A model generated the notes under the pieces. That model had not been told where the DNA came from. It searched no databases and saw only the letters and a list, made by a program, of their open reading frames with translations. This document shows, in pieces, positions 26,160 through 35,449 of a stretch of 64,000 bases of DNA (position 1 is its first letter; each line of letters begins with the position of its first letter). Position numbers and translations under genes: made by a program. The DNA comes from Candidatus Lutibacillus vidarii (lineage in GTDB: Bacteria > Actinomycetota > Actinomycetes > Actinomycetales > Dermatophilaceae): assembly GCA_016717165.1 (NCBI GenBank), contig JADKGA010000004.1, forward strand, positions 1-64,000, in the 5' to 3' direction.

Positions 26160-27152
26160 CTATCCGGCGCGGAACTGCTGCCAGGCGTCGCTCATCCGCT
26201 GGGCCTGACCGGGGGTGAAGCGGTCCATGCAGGAGTCCTGGGTGTAGTCCATGAAGTTGTGGATCGGGTCGTCCCCGGCCGCCGCGCACGTGTCCCGGCC
26301 CTGCGGGCAGTAGAACGCTGGGGACTTCTCCTTCGGGGTGTCCGCGACGAAGTCACCCGACGCCGAGCAGGCCCCTTGGAAGGTGTGATAGAGCGCCAGC
26401 CAGTGGCCGCTCTCGTGGGTGAGGGTGTCGCCTTCGGAGTAGATGTCGAGCGAACCACCGGGCATCGACTCGTCGAGCATGACGATGCCGTCGAGGTAGT
26501 CCTGGCCGTTGTTGTAGCCCTTGGGGAAGGTCGCCCAGCCGAGCAGCCCGGCGCCGATATTCGCCGAGTAGACGTTGAGGGTTCCCGCGTCACCCTCGTG
26601 CAGCGCCTTCTTCATCTCCTTCTCCACCGGGCCGGGGGTCACGGCATACCACTGCGCGTTGACCGTCCAGGTGACCTTGGTGAGGTCGAAGGTGAAGGGG
26701 GTCGCGGCAGCATCGGGCGCGGTGCGCCCGGCGTACGAGTCGTTGAGGACGGTCATCTGCGCGTCGATCATCGTCAGCCAGCGGGTGCGCTCGGCCGCGC
26801 TGAGGACGTGGTCGGAGATGACGTGGACGATCGTCGGCACGTGGACACTGCCGGCGGGCAGCATTGGCCGCGACTTGATGACGCCGTAGGCCTTGGCCTG
26901 GTTGTCCGGAAAGAGCGTGGGCTCCTGCGCCCCGGGAGTGCGCACCTTCGCGCCGGTCGCGGCGGAGGCGGCAGTCCCGCCTAAAGCAGTGAGCACGGGT
27001 GGGCACAGCCGGTCGGCCGCAGCCGCCGCGGGAACAGCAGCGGTATGCCGCACGGGCGCCGCCGAGATCGCACCGGTCGAGGCCACCGAGGCCCCGAGGG
27101 CAAGCAGCGCGGCTGCGGCCGTCGCGCCAAAGGTCGTCAGTGCGAGCTTCAT
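26160..27152 (-). CDS. Secreted zinc metalloprotease, M43 (pappalysin) family
   Basis: The 330-residue protein begins with a signal peptide (MKLALTTFGATAAAALLALG...) and carries the metzincin zinc site HESGHWLALYH (His246, Glu247, His250, His256) with the Met-turn NFMDYTQDSCM, as in cytophagalysin/pappalysin proteases. Several cysteines in the catalytic part (CSAS, YCPQGRDTC, DSCM) suggest disulfides outside the cell. It is likely exported and cleaves extracellular proteins. I set the start at ATG 27152, where the signal peptide begins; the frame is open to 27239. It lies 55 bp downstream of the sigma/propeller operon on the same strand and may be in its regulon. Confidence 0.87.
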   Translation of the reverse strand: MKLALTTFGATAAAALLALGASVASTGAISAAPVRHTAAVPAAAAADRLCPPVLTALGGTAASAATGAKVRTPGAQEPTLFPDNQAKAYGVIKSRPMLPAGSVHVPTIVHVISDHVLSAAERTRWLTMIDAQMTVLNDSYAGRTAPDAAATPFTFDLTKVTWTVNAQWYAVTPGPVEKEMKKALHEGDAGTLNVYSANIGAGLLGWATFPKGYNNGQDYLDGIVMLDESMPGGSLDIYSEGDTLTHESGHWLALYHTFQGACSASGDFVADTPKEKSPAFYCPQGRDTCAAAGDDPIHNFMDYTQDSCMDRFTPGQAQRMSDAWQQFRAG

Positions 27153-27207
27153 CGTCACTCCCAGATCGAGATGGTGCTCGCACGCTACCCGAGCCCACCG
27201 ACAGCCG

Positions 27208-29888
27208 TCAGGTGGTTGGCCCAGCCGGCTCCTCCGCATGTGCCTCGCCGCCGGCCCCAGGCTCCGGTGCCGCTGCCACGCTGCCCGACCGGCCGCGCAG
27301 CCCGACCCAGGTGACCAGCGTCCCAGCGAGCAGCGCGGCCATGACCCAGCGCCACTGGAAGACCAGCCAGCCCCCGGTGGTCCCGAGGAGGTTCCACCGC
27401 GGCCCCGCAGCCAGGGCCTGCTCGGTGAGGACGAGGCAGGTCGCGTCGAGGGCGGGGTCGATGGTCACCATGGGCGAGTACTGGTCGGTCCACGACGCGA
27501 GGTATGCCGACCCCCCGTCGGTCGGCGTGACCGTGTAGACCGGCCCGTTCGGGCCCCATTGGGTGGGACAGTCCAGTGCGACGGGGATGGGGTTGACGCT
27601 TGCGCCATCGGACGGGGTCGCGAGGTTGAGCAGCATGCGGGTGCCGTCCTCACCGGGCCCCTCCGCCCACGCCCCGTCCGGGCTCACGCTGAACCCGCGG
27701 AGCTGGTCCGCCGGCCGGCCGTATGTGAGTGCTGGACGCGCGGTGACCGTCGCGGGGTCGCTGCGCAGGTCGACGCCGGTGGGCGTGATTGGCGACCCGG
27801 CGCCGTCGGCCGCCGCCGAGGTCCCTCCGGCGAGGACGAGCAGCTCGTCATTGCTCAGCCACCCGGCAAGCGGCCCCGGCACGGGGACCTCGCGCATCCC
27901 GCCTTGGACGTGCAGGACGAGGACGACGTCCTTCCCATCCTTAACGCCGGCAAGGGCCAGCCTCGAGCCGTCGGGCGACCAGAACGCCCCGGCGGGCTGG
28001 TCAGCCGCAAGGGGGAGCGGAGTCGGGTCAGGGTACCCGGACTGCGGGGGAAGGTGCGGGTCGCGCCGAGCCAGCCGGCCTGGTACTGGTCGCCCAAGGG
28101 GTACCCGATCGACCCGCCGCTGGGCGAGAGCACCGGGGGGTGCTCGGAGGACCAGCCGGGCAGCGCGCGCACTAAGGCACCGTCGGCGAGGACGTAGTAC
28201 CAGAGGCCCCGTAACCGGACGGCCTGCTCCGACGCATCGAGTGCGCCCACCGCGACGGTGTCGTCCTTGGCCCGCAGCAGCCCCACGACGACCGCGCCGG
28301 GGGGCAGTGAGTCGGCCACGGTCCAGTTGAGCTCGATCCGCTGGGGGTAGCCGAGCTCCGGTCCCATCACGTCGGCGAGCCGAGGGACAGCCATCGGACC
28401 GAACAGCCCGAGCGCCGCGACTCCCGCGACCGCGAGAACGGCCCGCTGCCGACGGGTCACCCCGCGCCACCACGCCGGCCACCGGCGCAGCCAGGCGCGC
28501 CACCGCTGCGGCCACGAGCGCCAGCGCTGTAGCCACGGGTCGCGCGGCTGCGCAGGGAGCCAGCCGGCCCGCCGCTGCCGCCGGCGCATCAGCCACAAGA
28601 GCGCGGCGAGGACGAGCCCACCGGCGAGCAGCTCACGCCACCACCAGGTCACCCAGGCGGTCTGCCGACCGAACGGGGTCCAGCTCGGGCCACCGCCCAG
28701 CGCCGAGGTCGCCAGCTGGAGGCAGGGCTGCTCGAACGAGGGGTCGATGGCGACGAGGGTCTGGTCGCCATACGCGCTGGTCAGTGCGGAGACATAGGCT
28801 CCGCCGCCGACCGCACGGACGGTGGTCACCAGGGGGTCCTGTCCCCGCCAGCTGACCCCGCACGGCGTCGCCGGCGACGGCACCATGATGAAGTACTCGT
28901 CGGGGGTGACCGGCGTCGTCCCCGGCCAGGCGACCGGGGCCCCCGACGCGATATCGAAGAGCGCGACCTGGCCCCCGGAGAGGTTGGCCGCGGAGAGCCC
29001 GACGACGACCCGGGTGCGGTCCGGCGCGAGAGCCACGCCGTACTGGCCCAGGAACTCGAACGGCCGGGAGCTCTGCGGGACGGGCAGTGCGCGCCGCGTC
29101 CCGGTCCGGACGTCGACCGCCCAGAGCCGGGGGTACTGGAGGGTGGTCCCCGGCGGGTACCGGGGGTCGGCCGGAGCGTCGACCTGGGTCACGACGAGGG
29201 CCTCGGCGTCGGAGAGCCAGCCGGCGGGCAGGCCTTCGCCAAGCCGCGGGGTGCTGACCGTGCCGTCGACGGATACCAGCGACCACAGCCCTGCGGCGCC
29301 TTGGTCCGACACCAGCACCGTCCGCCCGTCCGGGGACCAGAACGCCGGCATCTGGGGGCTGGCTTCGACGGGCCGCGAGGTGGGGATGCGCGCGCCGGTG
29401 ACGAGGTCGCGGACGACCGAGGGCGCCGCCGCACCGACACCGTCCTGGTAGACCAGCCACCGCCCGTCGTCGGAGAGGGTGGGATAGGAGTCCAACTCGC
29501 TCCGCGGCAGCTCGCTCAGATTCCCGGATGGCCGTACGACATACCAGGCCAAGCCAGCCTGCAGCAGCCCGGCCGCCGGGCCACCCCGACCGTCCTCGGC
29601 CTGGACGAACCACTGGTGCCCGATCCGCTGCGGGTAGGCCGACACCGGGTCGGCCCGGTCCTCGGAGCCGGCCGGCGCCAGCGCGCCGAAGCGACCAAGG
29701 GGGGAGGCGAGCAGGGCCAGGGCGACGAGGACTGCGGCCAGCGCCATACCTCGTCCGACCGCGGACCGGCGCCGCCGCCGGCTACCGGCCGACCAGGACC
29801 GCACAACCAGCCCGTCGACATCGCGCGGACCCGCGCCGACCTCCTCCGCGAGGTCGGTGAGGGTCGTCTTGAGCAGCTCGGGACTCAT
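27208..29888 (-). CDS. Internally duplicated membrane beta-propeller protein, partner of the second SigE-family sigma factor; one frameshift
   Basis: The corrected product is about 893 residues made of two similar halves. Each half has an N-terminal TM helix, a YPQRI...W segment, a TolB/WD40-like propeller with WSPDG motifs, an IDP...CL block and a closing TM helix. Half one has helices near 47-66 and about 420-440. Between the halves lies a Trp/Arg-rich stretch (WRSWPQRWRAWLRRWPAWW). Half two runs to GLRGRSGSVAAAPEP. One C is missing in the GGGGG run at 28046-28050, splitting the frame; both frames show clear homology across the break. Its start overlaps the sigma-factor stop by 4 bp, as at 9.09 kb. 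An anti-sigma or sensor role is inferred from this coupling. Confidence 0.72.
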
Positions 29889-30430
29889 GGGGTCGTCACC
29901 TCCTGACCGAATGTCTCGGCGAGCTCCGGCGCGAGCACCCGCAGCCGGTCCACCGCGTGCCGGGTCTGGGACTTCACCGTGCCGACCGAGCAGCCGAGGA
30001 CCGCCGCGGTCTGCGACTCGGACCGGTCCTCGAAGAACCGGAGCACGAGCACCGCCCGCTGCCTCGGCGTGAGCCGGGCCAAGGCGGCGCGCAGCACCAC
30101 CCGCCGGTCGATGTCACCGGTCTCGTCACCGCCACCCGGACCGGCCCTCCGCTCCGCAAGGGCGTCCCAGGCCGCACCGCCGACCTCGGGCGGACGACGG
30201 CGGCGCCAGCGCCACGAGTCGACCGCCCGGCTGTAGAGCACCTGCCGCGCATAGGCCTCCGGGCTGCCGTCGAGATCGAGCCGCGCCCAGTGCTGGGCGA
30301 CCCGGACGAGGGTCTCCTGGAGGAGGTCCTCGGCAAGGCCGTGGTCGCCGGTCAGCAGGTACGCCGACCGCAGCAGCGCGCCGGAGCGGGTGCGCGCGAA
30401 GGCCTCGAAGCCCTCCCGGTCACCCGTCAC
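29885..30430 (-). CDS. SigE-family ECF RNA polymerase sigma factor (second copy)
   Basis: The 181-residue ECF sigma factor has region 2 (FARTRSGALLRSAYLLTGDHGLAEDLLQETLVRV) and region 4 (LARLTPRQRAVLVLRFFED, QTAAVLGCSVGTVKSQ) with the same subgroup signatures as the factor at 9.1-9.7 kb. It starts at GTG 30430 and is coupled by a 4-bp overlap to the double-propeller membrane protein. The two sigma factors differ enough to have separate targets. Confidence 0.88.
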   Translation of the reverse strand: MTGDREGFEAFARTRSGALLRSAYLLTGDHGLAEDLLQETLVRVAQHWARLDLDGSPEAYARQVLYSRAVDSWRWRRRRPPEVGGAAWDALAERRAGPGGGDETGDIDRRVVLRAALARLTPRQRAVLVLRFFEDRSESQTAAVLGCSVGTVKSQTRHAVDRLRVLAPELAETFGQEVTTP

Positions 30431-30593
30431 GGCCGCACCCTTCCTCGTCGGTCCCGTCGCGAACCTTCACACCGTATGACGTCGCCGAGGGCCACCGTGG
30501 AGGGAACCTTTCCACCAGGCGGCATCCTGCGACCTGTGCATACGATGAGGGCTCAGTGCGCCGAGGTCGACCGATGGTCGACGAGGAGGACCC

Positions 30594-31478
30594 GTGCTCA
30601 CCGTCTCGCAGCTCACCCGCCGGTTCGGACCGATCCTGGCCCTCGATGACGTCAGCTTCACCGTGACGCCGGGCACCCTCACCGGGTTCGTCGGGGCCAA
30701 TGGCGCCGGGAAGACCACCGCAATGCGGATCATCATGGGCGTGCTCGCCGCCCACGGTGGCTCGGTCCAGTGGGAGGGCCGTGCCGCGACCGCGGCGGAC
30801 CGGGCCCAGTTCGGGTACATGCCCGAGGAGCGAGGGCTCTACCCCAAGCAGAAGGTGGCCGACCAGCTCGTCCACCTCGCCCGACTGCACGGTATGCCGC
30901 CGCCTGCGGCGAAGAGCCTCGTCATGGAGCTGCTCGACCGCTTCGGGCTCGCGGACCGGGCCAAGGACAAGCTCGAGGCGCTGTCCCTGGGCAACCAGCA
31001 GCGAGTGCAGATCACCGCCGCGCTGCTCGGGCACCCCCGCCTGCTCGTCCTCGACGAGCCCTTCTCCGGCTTGGACCCCAACGCCGTCGAACAGATGACC
31101 GAGGTGCTCCGGGACCAGGCGTCCCGGGGTGTCTCCGTGCTCTTCTCCTCGCACCAGCTCGACATCGTCGACCGCCTCTGCGACACCCTCGTCATCCTCG
31201 CTGGTGGACGGGTCGTCGCCGACGGCACGCTCGACCAGCTGCGCACCCGGGGGGTGCCCCGGCACCGGATCGTCCTCGGAGCCGACGCGTCGTGGGTGCG
31301 CGGCCGGCCGGGAATCGAGGTCGAGCGGGTCGACGGGTCGAGCGCCGTCATACAGATCCTTGCAACCGGAGCCGAGCAGCAGCTGCTCGCCGAGGCGCTG
31401 CGCCGCGGGGAGGTCCACGAGTTCGCCCGGATCGTCCCGACCCTGACCGACCTCTACCAGGAGATCACGGCCGCATGA
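30594..31478 (+). CDS. ABC exporter ATP-binding protein (NatA-like)
   Basis: The 294-residue ATPase has Walker A GANGAGKT (near residue 38), a signature ALSLGNQQRVQITAAL, Walker B LLVLDEPFSGLDP and H-loop SSHQLD. The SLGNQQR signature and DUF4162-like C-terminal part (IVPTLTDLYQEITAA) resemble NatA/YhaQ ATPases. It starts at GTG 30594 with GAGGAGG seven bases upstream and overlaps the permease by 4 bp. It powers the efflux permease next to it. Confidence 0.9.
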   Translation: MLTVSQLTRRFGPILALDDVSFTVTPGTLTGFVGANGAGKTTAMRIIMGVLAAHGGSVQWEGRAATAADRAQFGYMPEERGLYPKQKVADQLVHLARLHGMPPPAAKSLVMELLDRFGLADRAKDKLEALSLGNQQRVQITAALLGHPRLLVLDEPFSGLDPNAVEQMTEVLRDQASRGVSVLFSSHQLDIVDRLCDTLVILAGGRVVADGTLDQLRTRGVPRHRIVLGADASWVRGRPGIEVERVDGSSAVIQILATGAEQQLLAEALRRGEVHEFARIVPTLTDLYQEITAA

Positions 31479-32704
31479 CCACCCAGCTCGCCCCAGTTCT
31501 GTCGCAGGACTCGAGCCCCTCGGGGGGCACCTCTGGCCGAGAGCCCGCGTGGCGCCTCGTCGCCCTCCGCGAGATCGTCGTCTCGCTCACCGACCGCAAC
31601 TTCCTCATCTCCACGGCGATCACCCTCGTCGTGCTGATCAGCACCTTCGGCATCCAGGGTTTCCTCGCCGGCCGCAGCCACAGCTACACCGTCGGGGTGA
31701 CTGCGCCGGCCGCCCGGGCCGTGCTCGAGTCGGCGGCCGCGATCGAGAAGGCGGCCGGCGGCAACACCGTCCTCACCATCACCGATGTGGCCACCCGGTC
31801 CGCCGGTGAGGCCGCGGTCCGAAGCGACACCCTCGATGCCCTCTTCGTCGAGCAGGGTTCGACGTGGCAGCTCGTCGGACACACCACCCCTGAGGAGTCG
31901 TTGCGGTCGGTCGTCGACACGGCCTTGCAGAGCCGGGTCCTCAGCTCGGCGGCGACGGCGATGGGGACGAGCAGCGCCGACCTGCTGGCCCAGTCACGGA
32001 CGGGCTACGTCCTGCTCGCCTCCGACGCGGAGAACTCGATCTCCTTCCAGATCACCGGCCTGGTCTTCGCGATGTTGTTCTACATGTCCTCGATCCTCTT
32101 CGGGATGGGCATCGCCAACAGTGTGGTCCAGGAGAAGCAGTCCCGTATCGTCGAGATCCTCGCCGCGATGATCCCGCTGCGCTCCCTGCTCACCGGCAAG
32201 ATCGTCGGCAGCGGCGTCCTCGCGCTGGGGCAGCTCACGCTCTACGTCGGGGTCGGCCTGATCGGGCTCAGTCTGACGAAGTTCCGCGATCTCATCCCCG
32301 CGGTCGCGGGGGCGGCCGGGTGGTTCCTGCTCTTCTTCATCGTCGGCTTCGCCGCCCTGGCGTGCCTGTGGGCGATGGCGGGTGCGATGGCGACCCGCAG
32401 CGAGGACCTCCAGTCCACCTCGGCCCCGATCAGCACCTCGCTGATGGTCGCCCTCTTCGCCGGGATCTTCCTCGACGGCGGACCGCTGAAGATCATCTCC
32501 TTCGTGCCGATCATGTCGTCGGTCGCGATGCCCCGACGGCTGCTCCTCGGCGGAGTGATGTGGTGGGAACCGGTTCTCGCCCTGGCCCTCACCGCGGCCT
32601 TCGCCGTGCTCACCGTCTACTTCGGCGCGGGCATCTACCGCCGCTCCTTGCTGCAGACCCGAGGCAGGCTCTCGCTGCGCCAGGCGATGGCGCTGGAGGA
32701 GTAG
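31475..32704 (+). CDS. ABC-2-type permease (NatB-like)
   Basis: The 409-residue protein has one N-terminal TM helix, a large extracytoplasmic domain (about residues 65-190) and a C-terminal block of five to six helices. That block contains VQEKQSRIVEILAAMIPLRSLLTGKIVG, the hallmark of NatB/YhaP permeases. The partner NatA-like ATPase is coupled by an ATGA overlap. NatAB exports Na+ in Bacillus; here the substrate is unknown. Confidence 0.87.
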   Translation: MTTQLAPVLSQDSSPSGGTSGREPAWRLVALREIVVSLTDRNFLISTAITLVVLISTFGIQGFLAGRSHSYTVGVTAPAARAVLESAAAIEKAAGGNTVLTITDVATRSAGEAAVRSDTLDALFVEQGSTWQLVGHTTPEESLRSVVDTALQSRVLSSAATAMGTSSADLLAQSRTGYVLLASDAENSISFQITGLVFAMLFYMSSILFGMGIANSVVQEKQSRIVEILAAMIPLRSLLTGKIVGSGVLALGQLTLYVGVGLIGLSLTKFRDLIPAVAGAAGWFLLFFIVGFAALACLWAMAGAMATRSEDLQSTSAPISTSLMVALFAGIFLDGGPLKIISFVPIMSSVAMPRRLLLGGVMWWEPVLALALTAAFAVLTVYFGAGIYRRSLLQTRGRLSLRQAMALEE

Positions 32705-32767
32705 GACCGAGCCCGGCAGGGAACGGGCGGACCGCCCCGAACGTCGACAGTATGGCGGCACATGAAA

Positions 32768-32882
32768 CGGGTGCTCCGACCAGTCTGGATCTGCTCGGAG
32801 CACCCGCGCCCATGGAGGTGCGCCATCGCACCATGTCGTCCCCCAACGACCCGAGTCGCGCATGGTGCAACAGGGTTGCACC
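32768..32882. terminator. Cluster of three hairpins between convergent natB-like gene and aminotransferase remnant
   Basis: Hairpin 1 pairs CGGGTGCTCCGA (32768-32779) with 32795-32806 over 12 bp. Hairpin 2 pairs GGTGCG (32817-32822) with 32827-32832. Hairpin 3 pairs GGTGCAAC (32864-32871) with 32875-32882 around AGG. The cluster fills the gap between two convergent genes, so at least hairpin 1 is probably a terminator. Confidence 0.6.
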
Positions 32883-32911
32883 GCGACGACCTCTAGTCGG
32901 AGGTTAACCGT

Positions 32912-34129
32912 TCAACTGGGAGTCCGTCCAGCAGCCTGCCCGTGGCCCGGACCACTGTCCCGATCGGCCTGGAGGGCCTTTCGCAGTGCCGCGACGACCT
33001 GTCGGATAGTGTCTTCCGACGTCACCAGTGGTGGTGCCAAGACCAGACAACTGCCCGACCGGCGGGCTCACCAGCACTCCATAACATTTCAGCCTTGACG
33101 CGATATCGCCCGCCGTGGCCCGCTCCGGGGCCACATCCAGGCCAGCCCACAGGCCCGCGACCCGCACTGCGGTGAGGCCCTCGCCGACGAGCGGATGGAG
33201 CAGGCTGCGGAGCAGGGCCGCCAGGGTTGTGGCCCGGCGCTGGTACTCACCAGTGCCGAGCATCGCCACGGTCTCGAGCCCGACGGCGCTGGCAAGCGGG
33301 TCCCGCAGCAGGCCCGTGGGGGCAATATCGGCCGCCAAACCGAGAACATCCCCGCGTCCGGCGACGGCGCCGAGCCGGAACACCCCACCCCCCAGGGCCT
33401 CACCATGGACGACGAGGTCAGCCTGCACGCCGAGCCCCTCAACCAGGCCCGTGAACCCGCAGCGGGCCAGGCCCGGTGAGCCGCTCGTCCCCGACGACGA
33501 GACCACCCCCGTCGCGCACCCGTGCGGCCAGCTCCCGGAGGGCGCGCCGTCGCTCACCCGCACCGTCTCGGGATCCACGGCCTCGACGACCAGCACCCCG
33601 GGGTCGCGGGAGGCATCCGGTCGCCGATGACGGAGGCGACCCGGACGGAAGCCGGCGCCACCCCTCGACTGGCGGCGACCAATGCCCGCGCCGCGGCCTC
33701 AGCGAGCTCGCGGGCCGCCGCTCCCGACTCGAGGACGACCACGCGGCGGTGTCCGACGAGTGCGGCGAGGTCCCGCGCGAACCGGCCGGTCTGTTCATCG
33801 ATGACGTCCGGGCCGAGCAGCCCACTGCGGTCCAGCTGCCGACGCGCGGCGGCGACGAGGCGAGGGTGCCGATGCCCGAAGCGCGCGTCGCCCGGCCCGG
33901 ACAGCCAGTCGAGGTACCGAGTCCCCTCGGGGTCGACCAGCTCGCTGCCCCAGGCCTTGGCGACGACAACGCCGGTGGCCCCAGTGGGCTGGGCGAGGAC
34001 CCCACGATGGAGCGCGACGAGGTCGGCGCTGGTCACCACGTCGAGGTCGAGGTCGAGGCCGAAGGGGTCGCAGTCCCCGCCCGGCCCGACACCGTCACCG
34101 GCGTGGTCCCGGTCGCCTCCCGCGGTCAT
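32912..34129 (-). pseudogene. Class III aminotransferase remnant (ornithine/lysine aminotransferase-like)
   Basis: Pieces of a fold-type-I, class III PLP aminotransferase occur in order in all three reverse frames: GTRYLDWLSGPGDARFGHRHP and VLESGAAARELAEAAARAL, then LRELAARVRDGGGLVVGDERLTG (the PLP-binding Asp block), then GVQADLVVHGEALGGGVFRLGAVAG, DPLASAVGLETVAML and VRVAGLWAGLDVAP, then LAPPLVTSEDTIRQVVAAL to the stop at 32912. At least four frame changes are needed. The PLP lysine of the family (GKAL) is glutamate here (GEAL, codon at 33399-33401), and the usual S-T-Y-G-G segment is absent. The gene is therefore very probably dead. It is divergent from the class V aminotransferase-like gene, 34 bp apart. 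Confidence 0.75.
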
Positions 34130-34163
34130 GGCGTCAGCGTCCCACACGCGGCACGATGGCCCG

Positions 34164-35390
34164 GTGAGCTACGACGTCAGCGCGGTCCGCGCCCACTTTC
34201 CCGCCCTGGCCGAGGGGGCGGCCCACTTCGACGGTCCGGGCGGGTCGCAGGTCCCCGACGTCGTCGGCGCAGCCGTCGCGGGGGTCCTCACCGCCGCCGT
34301 CGCCAACCGCGGGACGGTCACAGCGGCCGAGCGGCGGGCCGAGGAGTGCGTGACCGGTTTCCGCTCCGCGATGGCGGACCTGCTCGGGGCCACCCCGCGC
34401 GGCATCGTCCACGGCCGCTCGATGACCGCCCTCACGTATGACGTCTCCAGAGCCCTGGCGGCGACCTGGGCACCGGGCGACGAGGTCGTCGTGACCCGGT
34501 TGGACCATGACGCCAACATCCGTCCGTGGGTGCAGGCCGCCACGCGCGCCGGAGCGGAGGTCCGGTGGGTCGACGTCGACCCCGCTGACGGCGAGCTCAC
34601 CGCAGACGCGCTGGTGGCGGTGCTGTCCGAGCGCACCCGGCTGGTCGCCTTCACCGCAGGGTCCAACCTCATCGGCACGATGCCGGACATCCCGGCCCTC
34701 ACCGCAGCCGTCCACGCCGCCGGGGCCCTCGCCTATGTCGACGGGGTCCACGCGACGGCCCACGTGCCCGTCGACCTCCAGGCCCTCGGCGCGGACTTCT
34801 ACGTCTGCTCTCCGTACAAGCTCATGGGGCCGCACTGCGGTGTGCTCGCCGCCGACCCGGCGCTGCTCGACACCCTCCACCCGGACAAGCTGCTGCCGGC
34901 GACCGACGAAGTCCCCGAGCGCTTAGAGCTCGGCACCTTGCCCTACGAGGTGCTCGCGGGATGCACCGCGATGGTCGACTTCGTCGCCTCGCTCGGCGCC
35001 CTGACCGGAGCCGCCCCGCCCGCGCCAGGCGCGACCCGCCGTGAGCGCGTCGTGGCGTCGATGGCCGCGGTGGAGGAGTACGAGGACGGGCTCCGGGAGC
35101 GCATCGAGGCGGGCCTGGGCGGCATACCTGGGTTGACCCTGTACTCGCGGGCGGCGCGACGCACCCCCACCCTGTTGGTGACCAGCGACCGCGTGGACGC
35201 GCAGACCCTGCGCCTTCGGCTCGCCACGGACGGCGTCAACGCACCGGCCGGCTCGTTCTACGCGATCGAGCCGTCCCGGCGTCTAGGCCTGGGCGACGCG
35301 GGCGGCCTCCGGATCGGGCTGGCGCCCTACTCCGACGCGGAGGATGTCGACCGGTTGTTGCGTTCGTTGGCCCGGGCCGCCCGCAGCTGA
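34164..35390 (+). CDS. Cysteine-desulfurase-like protein (class V aminotransferase fold)
   Basis: The 408-residue PLP enzyme matches the VC1184-type cysteine desulfurase-like family. It shows an N-terminal VRAHFPALAEGAAHFDGPGGSQVP in segments, RLDHDANIRPWVQAA, the PLP Asp in YVDGVHATAHVPVDLQ, and the Schiff-base lysine in VCSPYKLMGPHCG (near residue 220). The C-terminal domain has PTLLVTSDRVDAQTLRLRLA. The active-site cysteine loop of true IscS/SufS enzymes is not obvious, and the family's reaction is not established. I chose GTG 34164, where family homology begins. It is divergent from the decayed aminotransferase. Confidence 0.83.
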   Translation: MSYDVSAVRAHFPALAEGAAHFDGPGGSQVPDVVGAAVAGVLTAAVANRGTVTAAERRAEECVTGFRSAMADLLGATPRGIVHGRSMTALTYDVSRALAATWAPGDEVVVTRLDHDANIRPWVQAATRAGAEVRWVDVDPADGELTADALVAVLSERTRLVAFTAGSNLIGTMPDIPALTAAVHAAGALAYVDGVHATAHVPVDLQALGADFYVCSPYKLMGPHCGVLAADPALLDTLHPDKLLPATDEVPERLELGTLPYEVLAGCTAMVDFVASLGALTGAAPPAPGATRRERVVASMAAVEEYEDGLRERIEAGLGGIPGLTLYSRAARRTPTLLVTSDRVDAQTLRLRLATDGVNAPAGSFYAIEPSRRLGLGDAGGLRIGLAPYSDAEDVDRLLRSLARAARS

Positions 35391-35449
35391 CCCGCCCCGA
35401 ACCACCGGCCGCGAACCGCCGGCCGCCGAACGACCAGCCCGGAGCACCG

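Noticed and set aside
29528..29860. Arg/Pro-rich plus-strand frame near the sigma/propeller operon
   Set aside because: Antisense to the propeller gene and of shadow-like composition.
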